A DNA stretch of 64,000 bases from Parabacteroides sp. PF5-6 (GCF_029504695.1 NZ_JAQFIN010000004.1:369780-433779), one strand, 5' to 3'. Numbered from the stretch's first letter, positions 43,119 to 52,400 are shown. Numbers and translations are program-made. Notes: generated by a model not told the origin, from the sequence alone.

Positions 43119-44456
43119 TTGGACTCAGACTATTTTTCGAATCTATTTGAACAAGTCACTATACAAAGTATAACGATCGGTAGCGTTATTGCTTTTTGTA
43201 CGGCAGCTCTTCTTTTGTTTGCTTCGGCATTTGTCTCGGCCTCCGAGGTGGGGTTCTTCTCGCTTGCGCCCAAAGACCTCGATCAGGTGCGCGAAAACAA
43301 GGCGCCTGCCGACCGCAAGGTGCAGGCCTTGCTCGACCGCTCGGAATATCTACTGGCCACGATCCTGATCGTCAATAATTTTGTGAATGTGGCAGTCGTC
43401 ATGCTTTGCACGTATGGGATCAATGCCTGGATCGATTTCTCGGCCGTGCCGGTATTGGGCTTTGTGTTGGAAACGATCCTGTTGACTTTCATCCTTCTGT
43501 TGTTCGGCGAGATCATGCCGAAGATCTATGCCCAGCGCAATCCGTTGAAGCTTGTGCGTTTCGCCGCTCCGGTACTCAGTGGGGCGGAACAGGTATGCCG
43601 TCCGTTTGCCAAGCTGTTGGTCGGTTCCACCTCTTTTATCCATAAGGTAAAGAAAAGAAGCCGATACGATCTCTCGGTCGACGAACTGTCGAAAGCCCTC
43701 GAGCTCACCTCGGCGGAGATTCCCGAAGAGAAAGAGATGCTGGCGGAGATTATCAAGTTTTATAATAAGACCGCCGACGAGATTATGACCTCCCGCCTGG
43801 ATGTCGAAGATATAGAAATCAAAAGTACCTTCCGCCAGGTCATCGATTTTATCCTGCAGTCGGGCTATTCGCGCATCCCGGTCTATGCCGATACGGAAGA
43901 CAACATCAAAGGTATCCTGTATATCAAAGACCTCTTGCCTTATATCGACAAACCGGATACGTTCCGCTGGCAAAGCCTGATCCGCCCGGCTTATTTTGTG
44001 CCCGAGACCAAGAAGATCGATGATCTTTTGGAAGAGTTCCGCACGAATAAGATCCACATGGCGATTGTAGTTGATGAATACGGCGGCACCTCGGGCATTG
44101 TCACCATGGAAGATATCCTGGAAGAGATCGTCGGGGAGATCTCCGACGAGTACGATGAAGACGAAAAGCAGTTTATCCGCCTGGCCGACGGCAGTTATAT
44201 CTTCGAAGGCAAGACGATGCTGACCGATTTCTTCCGCATCATCGGAGTCGATGAAAACGATTTCGGCAAACTGACCGAAGATGTGGAAACCCTCGCCGGC
44301 CTGATCCTGGAGCTCAAAGGTGATTTCCCACGCCGGCGCGAAGTGATCGACTACGCAGGCTATCGTTTCCAGATCCTGGAGATGGACAACCGGCGGATCC
44401 AGAAAGTGAAATTCACCACCGTGCCGGATGCGGAAACCGGTGAGACCGCCGAATGA
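43119..44456 (+). CDS. gldE: GldE-type CBS-domain membrane protein
   Basis: 445 residues, likely starting at a TTG (43,119). The N-terminal DUF21/CNNM domain has three or four membrane helices (about 20-155), followed by a CBS pair (about 205-330, with [20 protein letters not shown]) and a CorC/HlyC domain at the end. Domain order matches GldE, needed for gliding in motile Bacteroidetes and kept in non-motile gut species. It may be involved in ion or outer-membrane lipoprotein handling. It overlaps gldD by 4 bp. Confidence 0.9.
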   Translation: MDSDYFSNLFEQVTIQSITIGSVIAFCTAALLLFASAFVSASEVGFFSLAPKDLDQVRENKAPADRKVQALLDRSEYLLATILIVNNFVNVAVVMLCTYGINAWIDFSAVPVLGFVLETILLTFILLLFGEIMPKIYAQRNPLKLVRFAAPVLSGAEQVCRPFAKLLVGSTSFIHKVKKRSRYDLSVDELSKALELTSAEIPEEKEMLAEIIKFYNKTADEIMTSRLDVEDIEIKSTFRQVIDFILQSGYSRIPVYADTEDNIKGILYIKDLLPYIDKPDTFRWQSLIRPAYFVPETKKIDDLLEEFRTNKIHMAIVVDEYGGTSGIVTMEDILEEIVGEISDEYDEDEKQFIRLADGSYIFEGKTMLTDFFRIIGVDENDFGKLTEDVETLAGLILELKGDFPRRREVIDYAGYRFQILEMDNRRIQKVKFTTVPDAETGETAE

Positions 44457-45022
44457 AACGACTTCTCCTCCCTTTGATCCTCTTATTCGGCCTTTGTATG
44501 GCCTGTGCCGATTACACGCCCAAGCCGCGTGGCTATATGCGTATCGAACCCGGTACACCCCGGTATACGCCTTTGCCTCTCGACGATCTGCCTTACCGGT
44601 TCGACGTTTCCCACCTGACCACTGTCGAACTGCCACCCGCCGGTTCGCCCGAAGGCTGGATCAATATCGCTTACCCCTCCCTGAATGCCCGCATCTATTG
44701 CAGTTACCTATCTATCGATCCGGCGAAGTTGGAGGAGGTCGAACGCGAAACCTTATCCCTCCTGTCGCGCCAGGCCAAGGCGGAGAGCCTGACGGAGCAG
44801 ACCTATGAGAATGCCGACGAACGGGTCTACGGCTCGTTGTTCATCCTCGAAGGCGAAGCCGTTTCGCCCATCCAGTTTATACTGACCGACAGCCTGTCGC
44901 ATTTCTTCCGCGGCGCCCTCTACTACGAGATGCGTCCCAATGTCGATTCCCTGGCGCCTGTCACCCGCTACCTGCAGGAGGATATCGTCGAGCTGATGCA
45001 AACCTTTCATTGGAGACGCTGA
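44453..45022 (+). CDS. gldD: GldD lipoprotein
   Basis: 189 residues with signal peptide and lipobox (LCMACADY, Cys about 18), then a GldD-type domain (YTPKPRGYMRIEPG ... TPLPLDDLPYRFDVS). It is coupled to gldE by ATGA and to the transferase gene by a shared base (TGATG). In gliding species GldD acts with GldE; here its role is unknown. Consistent gene order supports the name. Confidence 0.88.
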   Translation: MKRLLLPLILLFGLCMACADYTPKPRGYMRIEPGTPRYTPLPLDDLPYRFDVSHLTTVELPPAGSPEGWINIAYPSLNARIYCSYLSIDPAKLEEVERETLSLLSRQAKAESLTEQTYENADERVYGSLFILEGEAVSPIQFILTDSLSHFFRGALYYEMRPNVDSLAPVTRYLQEDIVELMQTFHWRR

Positions 45023-45678
45023 TGCCGTTATTGGAAATCCATACCCATCCCTTGCGGGCGATCTGGCAGATCACCGAAACCTCCGACGAATTACTCATTT
45101 TGTTGGAACGCAAGGAACTGTATCTGCCTTTCCTTACGCAAACGACTTCGGAAAAGCGCAAGCAGGAGTGGCTGGCCACCCGTTTGTTGCTGAAGGCACT
45201 GCTCGGCGAGGAATTGCCTGTCGGATACCGGGCGAATGGCGCCCCTTTTCTCCCCAGCCTCGACCTTCAGCTCAGCATTTCCCATACCCGTGGGTACGCC
45301 GCTCTCGTGCTGGCGCAGCATCCTGTCGCCGGAATCGATATCGAGTACCGCTCCGACCGTGCCCTGCGGTTGAAAGAGCGCTTCCTCTCTCCGGAAGAAT
45401 TGAATCACCTGGACGCGACAGATCCGCTGACCCACTGCCTGCTTTACTGGTCGGCCAAAGAAGTGCTTTTCAAAGTCATGGACCAGTCGGATGTCGATTT
45501 CAGTGAGCACCTATATATCCACCCTTTCCCCCTGCAATCCCAAGGAACCCTTACCGCCTCCGAAACCCGCACACCGCAACGCACCACCTATCCGCTGCGC
45601 TATCAGGTGACCCCCGGGTATGTTTGGGTCTGGACGGAAGGAGAAGATTCTCTTCAGAAGATAAATTCTATCCTCTGA
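45022..45678 (+). CDS. 4'-phosphopantetheinyl transferase (Sfp-like)
   Basis: 218 residues from ATG 45,022, which overlaps the gldD stop by one base. The magnesium and CoA motifs are GIDIEYR (about 106-112) and WSAKEVLFK (about 148-156), the signature of the Sfp/AcpS superfamily. It attaches the pantetheine arm to acyl-carrier or similar proteins. The stop codon lies in an inverted repeat (45,670-45,710). Confidence 0.88.
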   Translation: MPLLEIHTHPLRAIWQITETSDELLILLERKELYLPFLTQTTSEKRKQEWLATRLLLKALLGEELPVGYRANGAPFLPSLDLQLSISHTRGYAALVLAQHPVAGIDIEYRSDRALRLKERFLSPEELNHLDATDPLTHCLLYWSAKEVLFKVMDQSDVDFSEHLYIHPFPLQSQGTLTASETRTPQRTTYPLRYQVTPGYVWVWTEGEDSLQKINSIL

Positions 45679-45710
45679 ATTATTAATGATTAATGATTAA
45701 TTCAGAGGAT
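45670..45710. repeat. AT-rich repeat and inverted repeat over the transferase stop
   Basis: TTAATGATTAATGATTAA-type units start at the stop codon; ATCCTCTGAATTA (45,670) pairs with TAATTCAGAGGAT (45,698), a perfect 13-bp stem with the stop inside one arm. It has no T run, but may still limit read-through. Similar repeats occur at 8,328, 49,071 and 52,311. Confidence 0.7.
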
Positions 45711-45717
45711 AGAAGGT

Positions 45718-45737
45718 AGAAGGCGCAGGGCGGGGAA
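45718..45737. repeat. 20-bp dispersed repeat, shared with 58,602-58,621
   Basis: AGAAGGCGCAGGGCGGGGAA occurs here and as its exact complement at 58,602-58,621, in both cases next to GATAGAAG/TATCTTC repeats. Confidence 0.7.
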
Positions 45738-45818
45738 TAAAAGGAGATGTGAAGATTTCTGAACTCTGATTCTACTGATTAAATGATTTACTATGAGTCA
45801 GGATTTGTGTACGATCGT

Positions 45819-46067
45819 CCTGAAAGGACAATGAGCGCTGAAAGCGCGTAATACATCAGCCCGGGGTCAGAACCTTGAAGAGGTTCGCCACCCCGGGTTA
45901 AGGATACATATAAAAACGGAGCGCTGAAGGCGCGAAAGCAAATCTTTCGCGCTTTCAGCGCTCCGTTGTGTGTGGGTGTGTTCCCGACCCAGGGTTGCGC
46001 AGACCTAACGGCCTGTTGGCCCTGGGCTGGGCTCTAACGCGCTTTCAGCGCTCACTGTCCTTACAGG
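45819..46067. repeat. Nested palindromic element of about 250 bp
   Basis: Outer arms at 45,819-45,849 and 46,037-46,067 are inverted (CCTGAAAGGACA ... with ... TGTCCTTACAGG; both include GAGCGCTGAAAGCGC). Inside lie a CCCGGGG/CCCCGGG hairpin (45,860-45,897) with inner GAACC/GGTTC, and a perfect long hairpin CGGAGCGCTGAA/TTCAGCGCTCCG (45,917-45,965). Further GC-rich palindromes (CCCAGGG and CCCTGGG) follow. There is no coding capacity. Likely a REP-like or non-autonomous transposable unit. Confidence 0.7.
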
Positions 46068-46149
46068 ACACAAACAAAATACATAAATCCGTGTGGTCCG
46101 CGACTAAAAATCTTCAAGTTTCAAACTATTTGAACCCCGCCACATCCCC

Positions 46150-46216
46150 CCTTCCAAAACATCGCACTTTGGTCGAAAAAACATTGCGCTTTGGCCGACC
46201 AAAGTGCAATGTTTAT
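46150..46216. repeat. Palindromic words (CACTTTGGTCG type)
   Basis: CATCGCACTTTGGTCG, CATTGCGCTTTGGCCG and the inverse CGACCAAAGTGCAATG follow one another. The pattern echoes the palindrome arrays at 17,725 and 57,627. Confidence 0.5.
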
Positions 46217-46252
46217 TTTGGGCAGCCTACACATAAAAGTTTTTACCCCGGT

Positions 46253-46510
46253 CTTCACCTTTCACCCGGTCGCCAGATCCCTGTGTTGATCAGCATTTCG
46301 GGTGAAGGCTTGGAGGAGGAGGGAGGCTTTCCGGAAAAGGCCGGCAGGGTTTTCCAAAAGGCCGCCGGAGTTTTCCAAAACCCCGGCAGCCTTTTTTCAA
46401 AGGCCGCCGGCCTTTTCCGGGAAGGTCTGTCGTTCTTTAAAGGTATGCCTTTACCTTTCACCTGAAACGCTGATCAATACAGGGATCTGGCGACCGGGTG
46501 AAAGGTGAAG
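46253..46510. repeat. MITE-like unit with 56-bp inverted ends, GGCCGGC mosaic inside (copy B)
   Basis: Ends 46,253-46,308 and 46,454-46,510 are near-perfect inverted repeats (CACCCGGTCGCCAGATCCCT with AGGGATCTGGCGACCGGGTG). Between them lies the same GGCCGGC/GCCGCCGG mosaic as copies A and C. No gene is present in 45,711-46,565. Confidence 0.75.
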
Positions 46511-46565
46511 GGCGGGGTGGAAATTTTTATGTGGTAAGTGTATACCGGGTGTCTTCCCCCGTCAG

Positions 46566-47309
46566 TTAGCGTTGCCAGATATTCCAGGCTTCGAAGGCTT
46601 GCAGGATAAGCATCTCCAGGCCGTTTTTGACGGTGGCGCCTCGTTCTTTGCCGATCTTCATAAAGAGGGTTTCGTCGGGGTTGTACAACAGGTCGTACAG
46701 GAGGTGGTTCGAGGTCAGTAGCTCGTAGGGGATAGGGGGGCATTCTTCGATATGGGGATACATGCCGACGGGGGTGGTGTTGACGATCACGGTGTATTGC
46801 GACATGATCTTGGGTGTGATCGCTTCGTAGGTGATGCCGAACTCGCGGGGACTGCGTGAGACGAGGGTCGAGCCGATACCCAATTGCTTCAGGCCTTGGA
46901 AGACAGCGCGCGAGGCGCCTCCGGTGCCGAGGATAAGGGCTTTGCGGTGCGACTGGTTCAACAGCGGTTCGATCGACTGTTTGAAACCGATGATATCCGA
47001 GTTGTATCCTTTGAGTTTGAGCTTGCCGAAGAGTCCGCGGGAGAATTTGATCACGTTGACGGCCCCGATGCGGCGGGCGTCGTCGTCGATATCGTCGAGG
47101 TAGGGGATGATCTGCGTTTTATAGGGCAGGGTGACGTTCAATCCTTTGAGTTCCGGGTTCTCTTTGCATACGTTCCGGATCTCTTTCACGTTGGCGATCT
47201 CGAAGTTGAGGTATTCGGCATCGATATTTTCGGCTTCAAATTTCTGGTTGAAGAATGTCTTGGAGAATGAATGCCCCAAGGGGTAGCCTATTAATCCGTA
47301 TTTATCCAT
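46566..47309 (-). CDS. aroE: Shikimate dehydrogenase
   Basis: 247 residues, slightly shorter than the usual 270. The N-terminal substrate domain has GYPLGHSFSKTFF and NVTLPYKTQII, where the Lys is the catalytic residue. The NADPH Rossmann domain has LGTGGASRAVFQGL. It reduces 3-dehydroshikimate to shikimate in aromatic amino-acid synthesis. It is the last gene of the phoH-purC-ubiE-aroE operon, 16 bp after ubiE. The 3' side is repeat DNA without a clear terminator. Confidence 0.92.
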   Translation of the reverse strand: MDKYGLIGYPLGHSFSKTFFNQKFEAENIDAEYLNFEIANVKEIRNVCKENPELKGLNVTLPYKTQIIPYLDDIDDDARRIGAVNVIKFSRGLFGKLKLKGYNSDIIGFKQSIEPLLNQSHRKALILGTGGASRAVFQGLKQLGIGSTLVSRSPREFGITYEAITPKIMSQYTVIVNTTPVGMYPHIEECPPIPYELLTSNHLLYDLLYNPDETLFMKIGKERGATVKNGLEMLILQAFEAWNIWQR

Positions 47310-47325
47310 TTGTGTGTGTTGTTTT

Positions 47326-48069
47326 TTATTTCGTGGCGGTATATAAAGAGCAGATGCCGAAGGTGAATGTGCGTACCTGGGCGTCGCGAAACCCGATCTC
47401 TTCCAATAGTCCGGTCATCACCCGACCTTGCGGCACGACCCGGATCGAGGCGGGCAGGTAGTCGTAAGCGTTCTTTTCTTTGGACACCAACCGGCCGATC
47501 AGTGGAATGACCGTGTGGGAATAGAGGGCGAACAATTGGCGCATCGGAAAGCGCTCGGGTGTGGTCAGTTCGAGGATCATCAGGCGCCCGCCGGGACGGA
47601 GTACGCGATACATCTCGCCGATACCCTGCCGGATATCCTCAAAGTTGCGCACCCCGAAGGCGGCTGTGACGGCGTCGAACCGGTTATCCGGGAAATTCAG
47701 CCACAGGCTGTCCTGCCATTCGAAGCGGATCGCGTCGGCATAACCGGCAGCCGCCACCTTCTCCCGTCCGATGCGCATCATGCCTTCCGAGATATCGGCA
47801 CCGATAACCTGATCGGGCTGCAATTCTTTGTAGAGCGCGATAGCCAGGTCGCCGGTCCCGGTGGCGATATCCAGAATCTCTTTGGGCGCGTAGGGCTTGA
47901 GCGTGCGGATGGCTTTCCGCCGCCAGCCTTTGTCGAAGCCCAGCGACAGGGTATGGTTCAGCTGATCGTATTTGTCCGCGATGGCGTCGAACATCCGTTC
48001 CACCTGATCCCCTTTGCCCTCCTTGGCGTTCTTGTAGGGCAGGATCTTTTCCGAACCATATCGTGTCAT
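47326..48069 (-). CDS. ubiE: UbiE/MenG-type quinone C-methyltransferase
   Basis: 247 residues with the SAM-binding motif [15 protein letters not shown] (about 66-80), the UbiE signature [11 protein letters not shown], and [15 protein letters not shown] further on. In Bacteroidetes, which make menaquinone, it should methylate demethylmenaquinone (MenG activity). Gap of 10 bp to purC upstream and 16 bp to aroE. Confidence 0.92.
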   Translation of the reverse strand: MTRYGSEKILPYKNAKEGKGDQVERMFDAIADKYDQLNHTLSLGFDKGWRRKAIRTLKPYAPKEILDIATGTGDLAIALYKELQPDQVIGADISEGMMRIGREKVAAAGYADAIRFEWQDSLWLNFPDNRFDAVTAAFGVRNFEDIRQGIGEMYRVLRPGGRLMILELTTPERFPMRQLFALYSHTVIPLIGRLVSKEKNAYDYLPASIRVVPQGRVMTGLLEEIGFRDAQVRTFTFGICSLYTATK

Positions 48070-48079
48070 ATCCTATGTG

Positions 48080-49030
48080 TTATCGGGATTGCAGGTATGT
48101 CGTTACGTTGCGTTCGATCCGTTCGAGCAAGCTGCGGGTATCTTCTTTGACGAACGTCTCTCCGGTGATGTGTTCGTAGAGTTCGATGTAGCGCTCGCTG
48201 ATGCTTTCGACGATCTGGGGTGTCATCTCGGGCACGGTCTGTCCTTCTTTGCCCTGGAAGCCATTGTCCATCAACCATTCGCGTACGAATTCTTTGGAGA
48301 GTTGCTTCTGTGGCTCGCCGGCGGCGAAGCGTTCTTCGTAGCCTTCGCGGTAGAAATAGCGCGAGGAGTCGGGCGTGTGGATCTCGTCGATCAGGTAGAT
48401 CTTTCCGTCGCGGTGGCCGAACTCGTATTTGGTGTCGACCAGGATCAGCCCCCGTTCGCGGGCGATCTCCGTGCCGCGCATAAAGAGCTGCATGGTGTAT
48501 TGTTCCAACAGGTTGTATTCTTCTTCCGAAACCAATCCCTGACGGAGGATCTCTTCGCGGGAGATGTCCTGGTCGTGCTCGCCGATCTCGGCTTTGGTGG
48601 TCGGGGTGATGATCGGGTGGGGGAAGCGTTCGTTCTCGCGCATCCCGTCGGGGATCTTCACGCCGCAGATCTCGCGGGCGCCGGCTTTGTAGGCGCGCCA
48701 GGCACTGCCTACGAGGTATCCGCGCACGATCATCTCGACGGGGTATCCGGTACATTGCACGCCGGCGGTCACCATCGGGTCGGGCGTCGCCAGTTTCCAG
48801 TTCGGGCAGATATCGGCCGTGGCGTCGAGGAACTTGGCGGCGATCTGGTTCAACATTTGTCCTTTGTAGGGGATGCCTTCGGGCAGGACGACATCGAATG
48901 CCGAGATCCGGTCGGTAGCCACCATCACGAGTTGCTCGTCGTTGATGTTATACACATCGCGTACCTTACCGTGGTAGACGCTCTTCTGTCCCGGGAAATT
49001 GAAATCTGTTTGTGTTAATGCCTGTTTCAT
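48080..49030 (-). CDS. purC: Phosphoribosylaminoimidazole-succinocarboxamide synthase
   Basis: 316 residues, the longer PurC form (about 300) seen in Bacteroidetes and yeast. Recognisable segments are [11 protein letters not shown] near the N-terminus, [19 protein letters not shown], and [11 protein letters not shown] with [16 protein letters not shown]. It couples CAIR with aspartate in purine synthesis using ATP. It sits between phoH (5 bp) and ubiE. Confidence 0.95.
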   Translation of the reverse strand: MKQALTQTDFNFPGQKSVYHGKVRDVYNINDEQLVMVATDRISAFDVVLPEGIPYKGQMLNQIAAKFLDATADICPNWKLATPDPMVTAGVQCTGYPVEMIVRGYLVGSAWRAYKAGAREICGVKIPDGMRENERFPHPIITPTTKAEIGEHDQDISREEILRQGLVSEEEYNLLEQYTMQLFMRGTEIARERGLILVDTKYEFGHRDGKIYLIDEIHTPDSSRYFYREGYEERFAAGEPQKQLSKEFVREWLMDNGFQGKEGQTVPEMTPQIVESISERYIELYEHITGETFVKEDTRSLLERIERNVTTYLQSR

Positions 49031-49035
49031 AAACG

Positions 49036-50052
49036 TTAGTTATCTTCTTTATTCTTTTTAGCTTTTTTCTCATTGTCCATTGTCAATTGTCCATTGTCAA
49101 TTAACGCTTTATCCGCCTTGCGGTTAAAGCGTTCGTACGCCTCGACGATGCGTTGCACGAGCTTATGGCGCACGATATCTTTTTTGTTGAATTCGACTTT
49201 GCCGATGCCGGGTACGCCTTTCAGTATATTAAGCGCCTGCACCAGGCCGGAAGTGGCCGAGGCCGGCAGGTCGATCTGGGTAATATCGCCGGTGACGATC
49301 ATCTTCGCGTTCGTGCCCAGGCGGGTGAGGAACATCTTGATCTGATGGGTCGTTGTGTTCTGGGCTTCGTCGAGGATGATCACCGCATCGTTCAATGTCC
49401 GTCCGCGCATAAAGGCCAACGGGGCGATCTGGATCACATTGTTCTCCATATACTCTTTCAACTTGGCGGCAGGGATCATGTCCTGCAATGCATCGTAGAG
49501 CGGCTGCAGGTAGGGATCCAGTTTGTCTTTCATCTCACCGGGAAGGAAGCCCAACTTCTCGCCGGCTTCGACGGCGGGGCGGCTCAGGATGATCTTACGC
49601 ACCTGTTTGTTCTTCAACGCCCGGACAGCCAGTGCGATGGCCACGAACGTCTTGCCCGTACCGGCAGGGCCGAGGGCGAAGACGAGGTCGTTCTCGTCGA
49701 ACAGTTTGACTAATAGCTGTTGATTATCCGAACGTGCCAGGATCGGTTTGCCGTTCATCCCGTGAATGATCAGGTTCTCCTGTCGCACGACGTTCGGCGT
49801 TTTGCCTTTGATAATATCCAGGATCACCTCTTCGGGCAAGGCGTTGTATTCTTCGCAGTGCTTCTCCAGTTCGCGCAGCTTCTTGAGGAACAGCTCCGAC
49901 TCTTCTTCTTCGCCGATCACTTTCATCACGTTGCCACGCGCTACGATGCGCAGTTTGGGGAATAAGGTTTTGATCAGCTGCATATTGCTGTTGTTCACCC
50001 CATAAAACAAGACAGGGTCTACATTCTCCAATATGTAAATGCGTTCAATCAT
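49036..50052 (-). CDS. PhoH-family ATPase
   Basis: 338 residues. Walker [16 protein letters not shown] (about 130-144) and Walker [12 protein letters not shown] place it in the PhoH/YbeZ family, a P-loop protein linked to rRNA and RNA handling. The C-terminal 15-18 residues ([15 protein letters not shown]) are not family sequence: they are encoded by an ATTGACAATGGACA repeat (49,071-49,102), so the protein carries a repeat-derived tail. It heads the operon with purC, ubiE and aroE. Confidence 0.9.
   Translation of the reverse strand: MIERIYILENVDPVLFYGVNNSNMQLIKTLFPKLRIVARGNVMKVIGEEEESELFLKKLRELEKHCEEYNALPEEVILDIIKGKTPNVVRQENLIIHGMNGKPILARSDNQQLLVKLFDENDLVFALGPAGTGKTFVAIALAVRALKNKQVRKIILSRPAVEAGEKLGFLPGEMKDKLDPYLQPLYDALQDMIPAAKLKEYMENNVIQIAPLAFMRGRTLNDAVIILDEAQNTTTHQIKMFLTRLGTNAKMIVTGDITQIDLPASATSGLVQALNILKGVPGIGKVEFNKKDIVRHKLVQRIVEAYERFNRKADKALIDNGQLTMDNEKKAKKNKEDN
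49071..49102. repeat. ATTGTCCA repeat in the end of the phoH gene
   Basis: Tandem ATTGTCCATTGTCA units, read in frame as the end of PhoH. Related to the dispersed AT-rich repeats that sit right at stop codons elsewhere in the window. Confidence 0.7.
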
Positions 50053-50072
50053 TCGACTCGTTTTAGTGGATG

Positions 50073-50080
50073 CAAAAATA
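50073..50080 (-). promoter_or_regulatory. -7 box for the phoH operon
   Basis: TATTTTTG on the minus strand, 21 bp upstream of the phoH start. It pairs with a divergent box at 50,136. Confidence 0.45.
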
Positions 50081-50135
50081 CGAATAATCTACTCACTCCG
50101 CTAAGGAACATATAAATAAGTTTGCGATTTATCCC

Positions 50136-50143
50136 TATTTTTG
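50136..50143 (+). promoter_or_regulatory. -7 box for the DUF5715 gene
   Basis: TATTTTTG on the plus strand. It lies downstream of the earliest in-frame ATG (50,122), so translation should start at 50,176 or 50,197. Confidence 0.45.
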
Positions 50144-50175
50144 CATCCGAAAACAAAAGAAAGAGAAGAGAGAAG

Positions 50176-50883
50176 ATGGAAGAGAGAAGAAAGAAGATGG
50201 AAGAGAGGAGAGAGAAGGTAGAAGATAGAAGGAAGAAGAGGAACTCCTATCTTCTCTCTTCCCTCTTCTTTCTTCTTTTCGTTATTTCCCTTTCCGACTG
50301 TGCCGAGAAACGGGGCGAACTGAAACGCATCTGGTATAAAGGAAGTTACAACCGCGACTTCAACGATCTGAATCCCAAGCACCTCGAAGCCGCCGCACGC
50401 CTGGGTATCGAGCCGGTCGCATCGCGCGAAGCGGCGAAACGGGCCACGAAGAAGATGGTCGAGATCGCCACCAACGATGCCTACGAAGTGGAAGAACTGA
50501 CCCACTCGATCCCGTTTCTGGTGACCGAAGCCGCCGATCTGTTATACGAGATCGGCCAGAACTTCCAGGATTCGCTCGCCAGTCACAACGCTTCATTATA
50601 TAAGGTAAAGGTCACGAGCGTCACCCGCACCGCCGACGATATCGGTAAGCTGCAAAAACGGAATATCAACTCCTCCTCCAACTCCGCCCACCTCTACGGC
50701 ACCACCTTCGATATTTCCTGGGTGCGCTTCACCAAGATCAAACCCAAAGATCCCCTCGACATCCCGGCGGAAGACCTGAAAATGATCCTCGCCATGGTCT
50801 TACGCGACCTGCAAAAAGCCAACCGCTGCTACGTCAAGCACGAACGTAAGCAAGGCTGCTTCCATATTACCGCCCGACCTTGA
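50176..50883 (+). CDS. DUF5715 lipoprotein with M15-peptidase-like residues
   Basis: 235 residues from ATG 50,176. An unusual repetitive charged leader (MEERRKKMEERREKVEDRRK) precedes a hydrophobic signal and lipobox (VISLSDCAE). The mature domain has NSAHLYGTTFDISW and a final CFHIT, which match the His-x6-Asp and late His zinc ligands of M15 D,D-carboxypeptidases. A role in peptidoglycan trimming is inferred. The leader is coded by a purine-rich repeat and the start is uncertain (50,122 and 50,197 are alternatives). Confidence 0.75.
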   Translation: MEERRKKMEERREKVEDRRKKRNSYLLSSLFFLLFVISLSDCAEKRGELKRIWYKGSYNRDFNDLNPKHLEAAARLGIEPVASREAAKRATKKMVEIATNDAYEVEELTHSIPFLVTEAADLLYEIGQNFQDSLASHNASLYKVKVTSVTRTADDIGKLQKRNINSSSNSAHLYGTTFDISWVRFTKIKPKDPLDIPAEDLKMILAMVLRDLQKANRCYVKHERKQGCFHITARP

Positions 50884-50933
50884 AGGCTTGTAGGATTTCC
50901 TTAAACTTTATTTAGTAAAAAAAAGGTTAATGT

Positions 50934-50964
50934 TTTGTCAATAATTCAAAAAGTTATATATTTG
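50934..50964 (+). promoter_or_regulatory. Promoter of the nucleoside-permease-like gene
   Basis: TTTG (50,934-50,937), a 19-base spacer and TATATTTG (50,957-50,964): a full Bacteroidetes promoter. It leaves an untranslated leader of about 140 bases before the start at 51,113. Confidence 0.7.
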
Positions 50965-51112
50965 TCCCCAGCCTGTGTTGAGTATTTGTTTTGACTACAC
51001 TTGTAGGTAGTTTGAATACATTCGTGATGCTGAAGAAACCTGATAAATCTGTTGTATAATAGACTATTTGCTTTTTCGCTTGAATTTATTGTTAACCTAA
51101 TTTAATGCTTGG

Positions 51113-52312
51113 ATGAGAGCTACTCACAAAAAAGTGCAGTTATCTGCCATGATGTTCATTCAGTTTTTTATCTGGGGGGCCTGGTTTGTTACGATGGGGA
51201 CCTACCTGGGGAAAACATTACAATTTACCGGTGTTCAAATTGGATTGGCTTATGGAACAGCAGCTTTTGCTTCCATGATCTCTCCTTTTATTGTTGGCGC
51301 CATTGCCGATCGGTTCTTCTCGGCCAATCGGGTGATGGCTTTCTTGAATATTGTAGGTGGCGCGTTGATGATCTGGCTGTCTACGATTAAAGACTTCTCA
51401 CTTTTCTTTCCCGTTCTGTTTGCGTACACGATTTGTTATATGCCGACCACTTCGCTGGCCAATTCCATCTCGATGGACAACCTGAGTGATCCGGGCAAGG
51501 AGTTCTCGCGCGTACGCCTGTTTGGCTCCATTGGCTGGGTGATTGCCGGATTCCTGTTGAGCGGGTTAAAGATTGAAGAAACGTCCATTCCTTTCCTGAT
51601 TGCCGGAGGCGCCTCGCTTGTGGGTGCGGCCTATGCCTTGTTCCTGCCGTATAAAGCGCCGGTCAAGAGTACGGAGAAAGTATCCTTTGTCAAACTGATC
51701 GGATTCGATGCTTTCAAATTGACCAAAGACCGTTCATTCCTTTTGTTGTTGGTCTTCTCGGCTTTGATCTGCATCCCGTTGGCTTTCTATGATTCGTTCA
51801 CCAACCTGTTCCTCAATACTTCCGGTGTGAGCCATGCGGCAGCAGCGATGAGTCTGGGACAGATTGTGGAGATGATCTTCCTTTTTGCCTTCCCCTTGCT
51901 TTTCTTGAGATGGAAATACAAAAAGAGTATCATGGCGGCGGTGATTGCCTGGACGGTGATGTACGGCTTTTATGCCTACGGCGCGTTCAGCGGAAACACG
52001 GTATTGCTCTATGCCGGCTTGCCGTTACATGGATTCTGCTTTACCTTCTTTTTTGTGACCGGCCAATTGTTTGTCGACGAGAAAGCACCCGTGAGCCTGC
52101 GCAATTCGGCCCAGGGCTTGATTGCTTTTGCCACGTATGGGGTGGGGAAATACCTGGGTACGCTGGTCGCCGGGAAGGTAGTTGATCATTATACCGTCGA
52201 CGGTGTCTACGACTGGGTATCGATCTGGATGATTCCTTTCATTATGGCTGCAGTCATCCTGGTTGCCTTCGTTTTATTCTTTAAAGAAGACACACGTAAG
52301 ATCGTGTTATAA
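51113..52312 (+). CDS. Nucleoside:H+ symporter-like MFS permease
   Basis: 399 residues, about 12 membrane helices. The N-terminus FFIWGAWFVTMGTYLGKTL and the ISMDNLSDPGKEFSRVRLFG loop resemble the NupG/XapB nucleoside symporter group. It should import nucleosides across the inner membrane. It is followed at 145 bp by a SusC/SusD pair on the same strand, which could feed it. The leader is long (about 140 bases). The name is based on resemblance. Confidence 0.8.
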   Translation: MRATHKKVQLSAMMFIQFFIWGAWFVTMGTYLGKTLQFTGVQIGLAYGTAAFASMISPFIVGAIADRFFSANRVMAFLNIVGGALMIWLSTIKDFSLFFPVLFAYTICYMPTTSLANSISMDNLSDPGKEFSRVRLFGSIGWVIAGFLLSGLKIEETSIPFLIAGGASLVGAAYALFLPYKAPVKSTEKVSFVKLIGFDAFKLTKDRSFLLLLVFSALICIPLAFYDSFTNLFLNTSGVSHAAAAMSLGQIVEMIFLFAFPLLFLRWKYKKSIMAAVIAWTVMYGFYAYGAFSGNTVLLYAGLPLHGFCFTFFFVTGQLFVDEKAPVSLRNSAQGLIAFATYGVGKYLGTLVAGKVVDHYTVDGVYDWVSIWMIPFIMAAVILVAFVLFFKEDTRKIVL

Positions 52313-52347
52313 CTAACAACTGATAATTAACAATTAATAATTAAAAA
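52311..52347. repeat. AT-rich repeat at the permease stop
   Basis: AACTGATAATTAACAATTAATAATTAA starts directly after the stop. Same kind as the repeats at 8,328 and 45,679. Confidence 0.6.
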
Positions 52348-52400
52348 TGTACTGCCTATGATGTAAGACCTTTTAGAGAATTTTTTTTATGTGAAAATCT

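Noticed and set aside
43350..44636. A 428-codon frame on the minus strand
   Set aside because: Antisense to gldE, with low-quality His/Gln/Asp-rich residues and no recognisable family; a shadow of the real gene.
45968..46465. A 165-codon frame across the 46-kb repeats
   Set aside because: It runs through three different palindromic repeats and contains no protein-like segment.
48066..48755. A 229-codon minus-strand frame rich in Arg
   Set aside because: It is in another frame of purC and the residue composition (very Arg-rich) is typical of shadow frames.
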